43,233 nucleotides of DNA from JBDRHL01 sp043816955 (GTDB taxonomy: Bacteria; Planctomycetota; Phycisphaerae; Sedimentisphaerales; CAYZTY01), in contig JBDRHL010000018.1 of the NCBI GenBank assembly GCA_043816955.1, forward strand, positions 1 to 43,233, given 5' to 3'. Position numbers and translations under genes: made by a program. Positions 23,605-32,430 of this stretch are shown piece after piece (the first letter of the stretch is position 1; every line of letters begins with the position of its first letter). A model generated the notes under the pieces. That model worked only from the letters and a program-made list of their open reading frames with translations. It searched no databases and was not told the DNA's origin.

Positions 23605-24189
23605 ATGGAAAACAGGACAGCAAAAATTAAACGCAGGACCAAGGAGACGGATATTTGTGTGGAGATAAATCTCGATGGGATCGGCAGCTTTGAGATCGAC
23701 ACGGGCATAGCGTTTCTCGATCATATGCTGACTCATCTGAGCAAGCACAGCAAGATCGATATGAAGATCAAGGCCAAAGGCGACCTGGAGGTTGATGCAC
23801 ATCATACGGCTGAGGATATTGCGATCTGTCTCGGCGGTGCGCTAGAAAAGGCGTTAGGAGACAAGAAAGGCATTGCTCGCTACGGGCACAGCTCGGTGCC
23901 CATGGAAGATGCGCTAGCCAATGCGGCTGTAGATCTTTCGGGCAGGCCTTACTGTGCTTATAATGTTGATTATCGAACGGACAAGATAGGGGACTTTGAT
24001 ATTCAGTGTGTTGAGGAGCTGCTGAGAAGTTTTGCGAACCACGGTAAGTTTAACCTGCACGTGATTGTGCCTTACGGGACGAACAGTCATCATATGGCAG
24101 AAGCGATTTTCAAGGCACTGGGGCAATGTCTCCGCGAGGCGGTGCAGATTGTTGCGGGGGATATTCCCAGCACGAAGGGTGTGCTTTAG
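23605..24189 (+). CDS. hisB: Imidazoleglycerol-phosphate dehydratase
   Basis: Dehydrates imidazole glycerol phosphate in histidine synthesis. This is a 194-residue stand-alone form (no phosphatase domain). Manganese-binding histidine motifs are FLDHMLTHLSKHS, DAHHTAEDIAICLG, RYGHSSVPMEDAL and NSHHMAEAIFKALG. The stop TAG shares its last base with the GTG start of ispF, so the two are translationally coupled although their pathways differ. Confidence 0.97.
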   Translation: MENRTAKIKRRTKETDICVEINLDGIGSFEIDTGIAFLDHMLTHLSKHSKIDMKIKAKGDLEVDAHHTAEDIAICLGGALEKALGDKKGIARYGHSSVPMEDALANAAVDLSGRPYCAYNVDYRTDKIGDFDIQCVEELLRSFANHGKFNLHVIVPYGTNSHHMAEAIFKALGQCLREAVQIVAGDIPSTKGVL

Positions 24190-24698
24190 TGATTGACGTT
24201 CAGTACGAATACAGGACGGGGATCGGCACAGATATCCACAGGCTGGTTGCGGGGCGGGACCTGATGCTTGCGGGCCTTAAGATTCCGTACCCGATGGGGC
24301 TGATGGCTCACAGTGACGGCGATGTAGCGATACACGCGCTGATAGACGCTCTGCTTGGAGCGGCTGGGCTTGGTGATATCGGGTCAATGTTTCCGGATTC
24401 TGATGAGCAGTATCGGGGCATTGACAGCAAGGAGCTTTTGTTTCGCGTCAGGGGTTTGCTGGATGAGAAGCGATGGGAAGTTGTGAATGTTGACCTTATC
24501 ATACACGCTGAAGAACCGAAGCTGGAGGCGTATAAGGGTCAGATGAAGCGATGCCTAGCAGGGCTGCTGGATACAGATTTTGCAGCGGTGAATATAAAAG
24601 CAAAAACGGCTGAGGGGCTGGGTGATATAGGCAGCGGATCTGCGATTGGCGCAACGGCGGCGGCGATGGTCAGAAGAAAGATCAAGAGAAAGTTTTGA
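24189..24698 (+). CDS. ispF: 2-C-methyl-D-erythritol 2,4-cyclodiphosphate synthase
   Basis: Acts in the non-mevalonate isoprenoid pathway, releasing CMP to form the cyclodiphosphate. It is about 169 residues from the GTG start that overlaps the hisB stop. Zinc ligands are Asp15, His17 (TDIHRL) and His49 (AHSDGDVAIHAL); DALLGAAGLGDIGSMFPDSD and NIKAKTAEGLGDIG are signature runs. The frame stays open upstream inside hisB, but that extension does not resemble the family. The isoprenoid product ultimately feeds UppS, encoded elsewhere in this window. Confidence 0.96.
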   Translation: MIDVQYEYRTGIGTDIHRLVAGRDLMLAGLKIPYPMGLMAHSDGDVAIHALIDALLGAAGLGDIGSMFPDSDEQYRGIDSKELLFRVRGLLDEKRWEVVNVDLIIHAEEPKLEAYKGQMKRCLAGLLDTDFAAVNIKAKTAEGLGDIGSGSAIGATAAAMVRRKIKRKF

Positions 24699-24710
24699 CG
24701 AGGTATTGAG

Positions 24711-26189
24711 GTGACGACTTTACGGCTTTATAACTCATTGAGTCGCAAGGAAGAGGAATTTGAGCCTTTAGAGAAGAAGCGGGCGGGGATTTATGTCTGC
24801 GGGCCTACGGTTTATGGTCATGCGCACCTGGGCCATGCCAAAAGTTACATCAGCTTTGACATTCTGGTGCGTTATTTGCGCTACCTGGGGTATTCGGCGA
24901 CATACGTGCAGAACATTACCGACGTGGGGCATCTGACGGATGACGCTGACGAGGGTGAGGATAAGGTGGCTGAAGCAGCGAGGAAGGAACACAGGCATCC
25001 GATGGCGATAGCGGAGTATTATACCCGCAGCTACTTTGATGATATGGACAAGCTCAACTGCGTAAGGCCTGATATAAGTCCGCGGGCAACAGGACATATT
25101 CCGGAACAGATTGAGCTTGCAGAGCGACTGCTTGAAAAGGGTTTTGCTTATGAGGTAAACGGGTCGGTTTATTTTGATATCTCGAAGTTTGCAGATTACG
25201 GCAAGCTCAGTGGGCGGAATGTTGAAGACATGCAGGCGGGTGCGCGCGTTGAGGTTTCGAAAGAGAAAAGACACCCGGCGGATTTTGCCCTGTGGAAAAA
25301 AGCAGAGGCGAATCATGTCATGCAGTGGAAAAGCCCATGGGGGATGGGGTATCCGGGGTGGCATCTTGAGTGTTCGGTGATGAGCATGAAGTACCTCGGC
25401 AGGACGATCGACATTCACGGTGGAGGGCTGGAGAACCAGTTTCCACACCATGACTGCGAGATCGCTCAATCGGAGGCGGCGAACGGGTGTCAGTTTGTGC
25501 GGTACTGGCTTCATAACAACATGGTAACGGTGGACGGACAGAAGATGGGCAAGAGCCTGAACAATTTTATTACGCTCAAACAGGTATTTGCAGGTGAGCA
25601 CGAGCGACTTAGCAGAGCGTATGATCCGCTTGCGGTAAGGCAGCTTGTTCTGAACAGTCATTATCGCAGCACGCTTGATTTTTCGGATGCTGCGCTTACA
25701 GCGGCGCAGAGCGGGTATGACCGAATCAAATCGGCGGTAACGGGGCTTCGCAAGGCGACGGATGCGGCGCCGGCAGATGGGCCTGACAAGGGTATAGTGG
25801 AGCAGCTTGACGGTCTAAAGAATAAATTTGAAGAGGCAATGAACAGCGATCTGAACACATCGGTTGCATTATCGGTTATTTTCGAACTGGTGAAATTATC
25901 AAACGAGCTTGTGAACAACAGGAGCAGTAAAGAAACGCTCGAAGCGGTTAATGAGCAATTCAACAGGTTCGGAGGGAATGTGCTGGGGATTATTCCCGAG
26001 CGATATGAGGGGGACCAGCAAGCGGATGAGGGGCTTCTGGATCATTTGATCGGGATAATGATCGAGCAACGGGCGGCTGCACGGAAGAACAAGGATTTCG
26101 CGGCTGCAGATTGTATTCGTGACAAGCTCGATGCGCTGGGGATAGTGCTTGAGGACAGGCCTGGGGAGACGGTCTGGAGAAGGAAATGA
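24711..26189 (+). CDS. cysS: Cysteinyl-tRNA synthetase
   Basis: This is a 492-residue class I synthetase. HIGH-type motif HLGH is at residues 39-42 and the KMSKS-type motif is KMGKS at 278-282. Zinc ligands are Cys30 (CGPTVYG), Cys in WHLECSVMSM and His in FPHHDCEIAQSEA. The start is GTG with GAGG seven bases before it. It overlaps ruvC by four bases (ATGA) and heads the repair part of this run. Confidence 0.97.
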   Translation: MTTLRLYNSLSRKEEEFEPLEKKRAGIYVCGPTVYGHAHLGHAKSYISFDILVRYLRYLGYSATYVQNITDVGHLTDDADEGEDKVAEAARKEHRHPMAIAEYYTRSYFDDMDKLNCVRPDISPRATGHIPEQIELAERLLEKGFAYEVNGSVYFDISKFADYGKLSGRNVEDMQAGARVEVSKEKRHPADFALWKKAEANHVMQWKSPWGMGYPGWHLECSVMSMKYLGRTIDIHGGGLENQFPHHDCEIAQSEAANGCQFVRYWLHNNMVTVDGQKMGKSLNNFITLKQVFAGEHERLSRAYDPLAVRQLVLNSHYRSTLDFSDAALTAAQSGYDRIKSAVTGLRKATDAAPADGPDKGIVEQLDGLKNKFEEAMNSDLNTSVALSVIFELVKLSNELVNNRSSKETLEAVNEQFNRFGGNVLGIIPERYEGDQQADEGLLDHLIGIMIEQRAAARKNKDFAAADCIRDKLDALGIVLEDRPGETVWRRK

Positions 26190-26677
26190 GGATTCTCGGT
26201 GTTGATCCGGGTTTGCAGATTTGCGGATATGCGTTTATCGAAGCCAGCGAGGTATGTAGGGAGGAGTTGTTAGAGGCGGGGGTATTCAGAACGGACAGTG
26301 AAAAGAACCTTGAGGTCCGGCTTGATCAGATAGCGGGTGATATGGGGCTGCTTCTGGAGAAGTTTGAGCCTGACGTTGTTGCGGTAGAGCAGCTTTACTC
26401 GCACTATGCACATCCCCGGACAGCAATATTGATGGGTCACGCAAGAGGTGTTATACTACAGACAGCGGCGTCGCGCAAGGTAGACGTGCGGAGCTTTGCG
26501 GCGACACGGATAAAAAAATCATTAACAGGCAACGGCAGAGCAGGAAAGAGGCAGGTTCAGCGGGCAGTCGCTTCGCTGCTTGGACTTGGGAAGGTGCCGG
26601 AGCCTGCGGATGTTGCGGACGCGATGGCGGTTGCTTTGTGCTGTGCAAATGAGATGCGGATTAAGATAGAACAATGA
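26186..26677 (+). CDS. ruvC: Holliday junction endonuclease RuvC
   Basis: Resolves Holliday junctions by symmetric cleavage. It is 163 residues. The four catalytic acids are visible at Asp7 (ILGVDPG), Glu68 (VAVEQLY), Asp142 and Asp145 (PADVADAMAVAL). It overlaps both neighbours by ATGA, forming a coupled ruvC-ruvA-ruvB set. Confidence 0.97.
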   Translation: MRILGVDPGLQICGYAFIEASEVCREELLEAGVFRTDSEKNLEVRLDQIAGDMGLLLEKFEPDVVAVEQLYSHYAHPRTAILMGHARGVILQTAASRKVDVRSFAATRIKKSLTGNGRAGKRQVQRAVASLLGLGKVPEPADVADAMAVALCCANEMRIKIEQ

Positions 26678-27306
26678 TTGCGCAAATTGAAGGCAAACTA
26701 ATCAGCCTTGACGGGGATCATGCCCTAGTGGGAGTAGGTGCAATCGCTTATGAGGTGATGCTGCCCGGTTACGTGGTCAGTGAGCTTTCGGGGCGGATCG
26801 GGGAAGAGATAAGGCTTTTGACGATGGAATATTATGAGGGGACACCGGTGGGTGGTAATCTGATACCGCGGATGGTGGGATTTCTGAATCGTGCAGAGAA
26901 GGATTTTTTTGTGAAGTTTACCAGCGTCAAGGGTATCGGGATAAAGAAGGGCCTGCGGTGTCTGAGTATTCCGATCGGTACGGTGGCAGCAGCGATAGAG
27001 GATGGCGACGAGAAGATGCTGTGCGCACTTCCGCAGGTTGGCAAGCGCCTTGCGCAGCATATAATTGCCGAGCTGAAGGGTAAGCTTGGTAACTTTGCAG
27101 CGGCGGCGGTAATACCGGCAGGAGCTGGAAAAGAGCTTTCAAAGGCCTTTCAGGTGGAGGCACTTGAGATACTGATAGCATGGGGAGAAAAGCGGACTGA
27201 AGCGGCGGAATTGATTCAGCTTGCGTGCAAGCGACATCCGCAGGTGAGCAGTGCTGAAGAACTTGTTCCGCTGGTTTACAGGATTAAGCAGGGGATTGAA
27301 GTTTAA
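26674..27306 (+). CDS. ruvA: Holliday junction branch migration protein RuvA
   Basis: The DNA-binding tetramer that loads RuvB on Holliday junctions. This is a 210-residue protein. The N-terminal OB fold begins MIAQIEGKLISLDGDHALVGVGAIAYEVMLP. The helix-hairpin-helix region has FVKFTSVKGIGIKKGLRCLSI and ALPQVGKRLAQHIIAELKGK. A C-terminal three-helix RuvB-binding domain follows (QVEALEILIAWG). The first hairpin usually reads GVGPK; here it is GIGIKKG, still compatible with DNA backbone binding. The stop and the ruvB start overlap. Confidence 0.95.
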   Translation: MIAQIEGKLISLDGDHALVGVGAIAYEVMLPGYVVSELSGRIGEEIRLLTMEYYEGTPVGGNLIPRMVGFLNRAEKDFFVKFTSVKGIGIKKGLRCLSIPIGTVAAAIEDGDEKMLCALPQVGKRLAQHIIAELKGKLGNFAAAAVIPAGAGKELSKAFQVEALEILIAWGEKRTEAAELIQLACKRHPQVSSAEELVPLVYRIKQGIEV

Positions 27307-28364
27307 TGGCGATAGACAGGGTATTACAGGGCCGGAGCAGAGATATACAGGAGGAAAGCTTCAATGTTTCGCTTCGTCCGAAGCAGCTGGTCGAGTGTGT
27401 CGGCCAGCAGAACGTCAAAGAGAAGCTTTCGATTGCGATAACGGCAGCGAAGCAGCGCGGTGAGCCGTTGGAACATATCCTGTTTCACGGTCCGCCTGGG
27501 CTTGGCAAGACTACGCTTGCGAATGTGATTGCCAATGAGATGGGCGCGGCGCTTCGGTCTTCGTCAGGGCCGGCGCTGGCGAAGCAGGGTGATGTGATGG
27601 GGCTTTTGAGCAACGTGAATACGGGGGATATTTTATTTATTGATGAAATTCACCGTTTGAGCACGCCGGTGGAGGAATTTATTTACCCGGCGATGGAGGA
27701 CTTCAGGGTTGATTTTACCGTGGACTCGGGGCTTCATGCCAAGACGATCAATTTTCCGCTGAAGCGTTTTACACTGATAGGCGCGACAACACGGGCGGGG
27801 CTGCTGAGCGCGCCTCTCCGGAGCAGATTCGGGATGCTGTATCATCTTGATTTTTACAGTTCGGATGAGCTTGCCGAGATTCTTTACCGAAGCGCGGAGA
27901 TACTTGAGCTTAAATACGAGGACGGCTCGATTGAGCTTATCGCGTCGCGAAGCAGAGGGACGCCCAGAATTGCAAACAGGCTTTTGAAGCGGGTACGTGA
28001 TTACGCGCAGGTGAAGGGATCAGGAAAGCTCAGTTCGGATATTGTGGAACAGGCTTTGAAGATGGAGCAGATCGATAAGCTTGCCCTTGATGATCTGGAC
28101 AGATTATTTCTTCGGGCGCTTGCGATGGTTTACGAGGGGGGGCCTGCCGGGATTGAGGCGTTAGCGGCGACACTTGGCGAGGAGAAAGACACTCTTGAGG
28201 ATGTTGTTGAGCCGTATCTGTTGCAGATAGGTTTCGTACGACGGACAAGGCGAGGACGGGAGATAACACAGGCGGCGATAGATCATCTGGGGCTGGTAAT
28301 AAACAAAAAGAAGTCCAGCAGGCAGGGCGATCTTTTTGAGGAAGAGGATTCTACTGTGGAATGA
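27306..28364 (+). CDS. ruvB: Holliday junction branch migration helicase RuvB
   Basis: An AAA+ motor that drives branch migration with RuvA. This is a 352-residue protein. Walker A GPPGLGKTTLAN is near residue 62 and Walker B LFIDEIHRL near 112. Sensor 1 is GATTRAGLLSAPLRSRFG with the arginine finger, and GTPRIANRLLKRVRDYAQ precedes a winged helix ending RTRRGREIT. It closes the forward run and overlaps the convergent recO by 14 bases; no terminator is visible at the junction. Confidence 0.98.
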   Translation: MAIDRVLQGRSRDIQEESFNVSLRPKQLVECVGQQNVKEKLSIAITAAKQRGEPLEHILFHGPPGLGKTTLANVIANEMGAALRSSSGPALAKQGDVMGLLSNVNTGDILFIDEIHRLSTPVEEFIYPAMEDFRVDFTVDSGLHAKTINFPLKRFTLIGATTRAGLLSAPLRSRFGMLYHLDFYSSDELAEILYRSAEILELKYEDGSIELIASRSRGTPRIANRLLKRVRDYAQVKGSGKLSSDIVEQALKMEQIDKLALDDLDRLFLRALAMVYEGGPAGIEALAATLGEEKDTLEDVVEPYLLQIGFVRRTRRGREITQAAIDHLGLVINKKKSSRQGDLFEEEDSTVE

Positions 28365-29085
28365 CGTGTTTTGCCATCCTAGGCGGGTACTGAAGAAATT
28401 CGGTAAAATGACGGATGAGGAGTTTTTCTATTTCTCCGACGGTATCGGCGGTAGCGTCGGGGATCGATCTGAGGTTTTTCAGGCATTTTGCGGCCTTTTG
28501 CGAAAGCCTGATTTTGTCAGTAAAGTGCGGTTCACAGTCCCCGCAAAGCAGGCCGTTTACCGAGCTGCTGAAGAAGGTTCGTGACCATTTTTCCACAGCG
28601 GTGTTTCTACAGTTTACGCAGGCATTTAAGACAGGCGCAGAACCGATTCGTTCAAGCAGAGTGAGCTGAAAAACTATCAGCAGAGCGGTTGCTTCGGTGT
28701 GATCTTCTGCACGCTGAAGAGTGCAGATAAAGGTTGTGATATCATCGAACAAAGGTGGATTGGGGTCATTTTCGTGTGTAAGGCCGTTAAGTAATTCTGC
28801 TGCGAAGAGGGCACAATTGAGTATGAAGAGGTTTTTTCTTACTTCGGTGAACAGCGGCTGCCGGTCAAACTCGGTGAGGGTAGCGAGTCTGCTACGGGTT
28901 TCAGTAAATACGACATGGCCGCATGAGATCGATTCGATCGGGCCGTCAAAGGGTGATTTCGGTCGTTTTGAACCTTTGGCAATAGCGTCGATTTTGCCGT
29001 GGCTGCGAGTGAAAAGAGTTACTATCTGTGAGGTTTCCGAATAATCGAGGGTTCGGATACATATGGCGCTATCCTTTATAAGCAT
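28351..29085 (-). CDS. recO: DNA repair protein RecO
   Basis: Loads RecA with RecF/RecR in gap repair. This is a 244-residue protein. The N-terminal OB fold has AICIRTLDYSETSQIVTLFTRSHGKIDAIAKGSKRPKS. A helical domain follows, then a zinc site made of CVNCRN and LLCGDC with ARG-free spacing. It is last in the reverse block, four bases after the CorC-like gene, which is a commonly seen order (ybeY, CorC-type, recO). The 3' end overlaps ruvB. Confidence 0.94.
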   Translation of the reverse strand: MLIKDSAICIRTLDYSETSQIVTLFTRSHGKIDAIAKGSKRPKSPFDGPIESISCGHVVFTETRSRLATLTEFDRQPLFTEVRKNLFILNCALFAAELLNGLTHENDPNPPLFDDITTFICTLQRAEDHTEATALLIVFQLTLLERIGSAPVLNACVNCRNTAVEKWSRTFFSSSVNGLLCGDCEPHFTDKIRLSQKAAKCLKNLRSIPDATADTVGEIEKLLIRHFTEFLQYPPRMAKHVIPQ

Positions 29086-29089
29086 ATTG

Positions 29090-30385
29090 TTACCGATTTG
29101 CGCTTTGTCGGGGGACTTTGGTAACTTTTATCCGGTCGATTTTTCTGGCTTCGGCGGCGGTGATAATGAACCTGAGGTTATTTTTCTCGAATGTTTCTCC
29201 GGTGTGTGGGATATAGCCGAGATGTGAGAAGACAAAACCGCCGATAGTATCGTAATCCTCATCTTCGGGCAAATCCGCTTCGAACTGTTTATTGAAGTCG
29301 TCGATATACATTCTGGCATCAACTTCGATGGTATTCGGGTCTATCTGCCTGATTTCTTCGGTGGGTGTCTGCTCGTATTCATCCGTAATTTCTCCGACAA
29401 GCTCTTCGAGGATATCTTCGATAGTTACAATTCCGGCGGTGCCCCCGTATTCATCGAGCACAACAGCGATGTGGAGTTTCTGGTTCTGGAAGTCGTGAAG
29501 CAGGTTTCTAAGGAGTTTTGTCTCCGGGACAAAAAAGGCTTTTCGCATAGTTGCTCGCAGGTCAAAGCCGGCTGGGCCGGCGCCGATCCTGCTGAGGAGA
29601 TCTTTTGCATAGATCAGGCCGATTATGTTGTCGATGTTATCCTGGTAAACAGGTATCCTGGAATGGCCTGCTGAGCCAATTGTATCCAGAACGGTCTGCA
29701 GGGTACTGTTGACTTCAAGGGCAATGATGTCTGTTCTTGGCGTCATAATTTCTTCTGCTTTTGTTTCGCTCAGTTCAAGGACACTTTCGATCATTTCCTG
29801 TTCTTCTTCATCGACAACGCCTTCCATTTTGCCCTGTTCAACGGCACTGAGAAATTCCTCCTGTTTTTCCTCCTGCTGTTCTTCAGGGCTGACCTCCGGG
29901 ACGCCTGCAAGGCGTTTGACAAGTCTGTCATATAATTTGAGGACGCCAAGGATGGGCATGATCAATTTCGAGCAGATCATGAGGAATCCATAGGTTCGGA
30001 TAAGTATCTTTTCGCCGGCGTACTTTGCCCATGCATGTGGAATGGCAAGGCTGAAGACGGAGAATATGGCGGCTCCAAAGATGAAGCTGAGCAGATAGCC
30101 CCAGATTGGCGGCAGGGCTCGTCCCGAGCCTGTCAGTAACCAGAAAAGCAGGACCAAGACCGCGACGTTACTGGTTATTCGGTAAAGGCCGCAGGTTAAA
30201 GCAAGGCGTTCGGCATTGTCGGCAAGTTTGTCTGTAAAGTCGAGAGAACCGGACTGCCTGAGCGCTTCCTGGAGCTTGATGCGGGAGAATATACGCAATG
30301 CGATGGCATTTACAGAAAAGAAAAGACCGGCTCCGGTTAGTACTGCAAGAGCCACCCAACACCAGCCAACATCATCCAATTCCAA
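29090..30385 (-). CDS. CNNM/CorC family (HlyC/CorC) membrane protein with CBS pair
   Basis: This is a 431-residue protein. The N-terminal DUF21 (CNNM) membrane domain has about four segments to residue 165. An acidic linker (SPEEQQEEKQEEFLSAVEQG) follows. Next come two CBS repeats starting IMTPRTDIIALEV and ending near KLHIAVVLDEYGGTAGIVTIEDILEELVGEI, then a C-terminal CorC/HlyC domain. The family is implicated in magnesium or cobalt handling; 'haemolysin' names are historical. The frame begins at a TTG with GGGGA just upstream, and no ATG is available nearby. Confidence 0.9.
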   Translation of the reverse strand: MELDDVGWCWVALAVLTGAGLFFSVNAIALRIFSRIKLQEALRQSGSLDFTDKLADNAERLALTCGLYRITSNVAVLVLLFWLLTGSGRALPPIWGYLLSFIFGAAIFSVFSLAIPHAWAKYAGEKILIRTYGFLMICSKLIMPILGVLKLYDRLVKRLAGVPEVSPEEQQEEKQEEFLSAVEQGKMEGVVDEEEQEMIESVLELSETKAEEIMTPRTDIIALEVNSTLQTVLDTIGSAGHSRIPVYQDNIDNIIGLIYAKDLLSRIGAGPAGFDLRATMRKAFFVPETKLLRNLLHDFQNQKLHIAVVLDEYGGTAGIVTIEDILEELVGEITDEYEQTPTEEIRQIDPNTIEVDARMYIDDFNKQFEADLPEDEDYDTIGGFVFSHLGYIPHTGETFEKNNLRFIITAAEARKIDRIKVTKVPRQSANR

Positions 30386-30403
30386 ATATCCCCGAAAAAG
30401 GTA

Positions 30404-30877
30404 CTATTTTTCAGTATTTGAGATTTGCTTATTGTATATTACGCCATAACCGAATTCCTGTAAAATGTTATCTTCGGCGGCGTGCATTTTCTCGGCGTCC
30501 CGGGGCTTGGCATCATTGAAGCCGAGATTATGGAGCAGGCCGTGGAGGACATAGAGGGCCAGTTCCGCCTGGAAGCTGTGGCCCCTTGCACAGGCCTGAC
30601 GTTCGGCTCTCTGGGCGTTGACAACCAGTTCAAAGGTTTTTTTCCGGTCGTTAGGTTCAGACAGATCAAAACTTATGACATCGGTGTCGTCGTTTCGGCC
30701 AAGAAATTTCCTGTTCAGATCGGTAATAGCGGTTGTATCCAGGAGAATGACGCTTATTGCGGCGGTTTTGAGATTAAACCTCAGACAAACACAGCGAATC
30801 AATCTTTTTAATTGGCGGGGATCAAAGGGGCCGGCCTTACAGGTTTGAGTGATCTGAACACTGATGCTGTTTTTCAT
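30404..30877 (-). CDS. ybeY: Endoribonuclease YbeY (rRNA maturation factor)
   Basis: A metal-dependent RNase involved in 16S rRNA 3' end maturation and ribosome quality control. This is a 157-residue protein with LNRKFLGRNDDTDVISFDL and the zinc motif HGLLHNLGFND. The canonical form is H-x3-H-x5-H; His112 and His116 are present but position 122 is Asp instead of the third His. Asp can be a metal ligand, so activity need not be lost. The gene sits six bases downstream of the HD hydrolase gene, its usual neighbour. Confidence 0.92.
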   Translation of the reverse strand: MKNSISVQITQTCKAGPFDPRQLKRLIRCVCLRFNLKTAAISVILLDTTAITDLNRKFLGRNDDTDVISFDLSEPNDRKKTFELVVNAQRAERQACARGHSFQAELALYVLHGLLHNLGFNDAKPRDAEKMHAAEDNILQEFGYGVIYNKQISNTEK

Positions 30878-30883
30878 AACGGC

Positions 30884-32416
30884 TCAGCTTTGGGGGTTCT
30901 GCGCCTGCTGGAGCTCGTCCGGCAGTTCGGGTTTTTTGGGGTAAGCGATTCGTCCGTGGTAGTGTGCAGCAAGGTTCTTGGATAAACTGTTTTCTATTTC
31001 ACTCAGTTCCCTGAGGGTAAGCTCGCATTCATCGAACTGTCCGTCGCGCAGTCTTTTCATAGCCATGTTATGCACAACGGCTTCAATTCTGGCCAGAGTA
31101 ACTTCGGGAAGGGATCTTACAGCACCTTCAATGGTGTCACTGAGCATAACGATCGCGGCTTCTTTTGTCTGCGGTTTCGGGCCGGGATACCTAAACTCGG
31201 TTTCGCTGGGCGGCCCCTGTTTTTCATCCTGCCTTTTTACTGCCTCATTGTAGAAGAACTCGATCAACGTGGTGCCGTGGTGGGTTTCAATAAACTGCCT
31301 GAGGATTGCGGGCAAGCCATACTCTCTTGCCATTTCGGTGCCGTCTTTTACATGGCCTGCTATTACCAACTGGCTCATAGCAGGGGAGAGCTGCTCGTGT
31401 CTGCTTGTGCCGCCCATCTGGTTTTCAGTAAAGTAATGTGGTTTATTGATTTTTCCTATGTCGTGGTAATAGGCGCCTACCCTGCAGAGCAGACCGTTCG
31501 CCCCGATAGCTTCTGCGGCGATTTCGGCGATTTGCCCGATCAGGAGTGAATGGCTATATGTTCCCGGTGCTTCCATAGCAAGTTTCCTGAGGAGGGGCTG
31601 ATTAGCATCGCTGTAGTCCAGCAGTGTCATGCTTGTAGCGATTCGGAAAACCTTCTCAATAACAGGCAGGAGTCCCTGTATAATCAGGCTTACGGCGATA
31701 GTAACGGCGGCGGCGGCGAGGGCATTTCGGAGGACCTGGCCGGTTGGTGCGGTGATTTCGAGAAACCCCAGTCCCAGGACGGTGACAAAAACGACCAGAG
31801 CGGTAAAAGCACCAACCTCAATAAGTTTCATTCGTGTTCGAATCTCTGTCAATGCAAAACAGCAGGTAATGACAGCGGCCATCATAGTGAAAAATATTTC
31901 TATGCTCATTGAATCACTGACGGCCAGACAGGCAAGTACGGAATAAAACAGGCTCATGCCTATGGCGAATCGCTGGTTATATGCAATAGTGAGGATGATT
32001 GCGCAGGTAACTGCGGTTCCTGTAACAAGGAAGAGAAGGTTTGTAAAAACGAGGCCGAACTTGGTAATTGCCAGCAGCAGTATGAACAATCCGGCCAAGG
32101 CGGCGGCTCGCAGATAATTTGTAGCGACCCTGGGTTCATAATGGTGAACATAAAAAGCGATTCCAAGGCATATGATCAGGACGAGAGCGGCCATCGAGCT
32201 TTTTTCGCCCCAGCTTTTGTCCCACTGGATGGTTGAAAATCCGGTTTCAATGCTGAGCAGAAACGTACAGATTACCCCGAATACAATCAATATCAGGATT
32301 GCGACAAGGTCTCCGCCGGCGATAAAGGCACTTAGTTTAGAAAGTCTTTCAGCGGCTATGTTTTCTCTGACCTGTTTGCGGCGCCGGCTTATCTTTTTTC
32401 TCTGGAATAACATCAA
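30884..32416 (-). CDS. 7TM-HD family phosphohydrolase (PgpH-like), lacking the large extracellular domain
   Basis: This is a 510-residue protein. A basic N-terminus and one membrane segment (about 36-54) are followed by only some 20 residues, then about six further segments to residue 250 and a cytoplasmic HD domain. HD motifs are GTYSHSLLIG (His289), AYYHDIGK (His318, Asp319), AGHVKDG and ETHHGTTL. Related PgpH proteins hydrolyse cyclic di-AMP and normally carry a long extracellular 7TMR-HDED domain between the first two segments, which is missing here. It lies between phoH and ybeY, the conserved order. Confidence 0.9.
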   Translation of the reverse strand: MMLFQRKKISRRRKQVRENIAAERLSKLSAFIAGGDLVAILILIVFGVICTFLLSIETGFSTIQWDKSWGEKSSMAALVLIICLGIAFYVHHYEPRVATNYLRAAALAGLFILLLAITKFGLVFTNLLFLVTGTAVTCAIILTIAYNQRFAIGMSLFYSVLACLAVSDSMSIEIFFTMMAAVITCCFALTEIRTRMKLIEVGAFTALVVFVTVLGLGFLEITAPTGQVLRNALAAAAVTIAVSLIIQGLLPVIEKVFRIATSMTLLDYSDANQPLLRKLAMEAPGTYSHSLLIGQIAEIAAEAIGANGLLCRVGAYYHDIGKINKPHYFTENQMGGTSRHEQLSPAMSQLVIAGHVKDGTEMAREYGLPAILRQFIETHHGTTLIEFFYNEAVKRQDEKQGPPSETEFRYPGPKPQTKEAAIVMLSDTIEGAVRSLPEVTLARIEAVVHNMAMKRLRDGQFDECELTLRELSEIENSLSKNLAAHYHGRIAYPKKPELPDELQQAQNPQS

Positions 32417-32430
32417 ACACCGATAGAATA

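Noticed and set aside
24768..25661. 297-residue reverse ORF opposite cysS
   Set aside because: Antisense shadow; the forward frame holds all cysteinyl-tRNA synthetase motifs.
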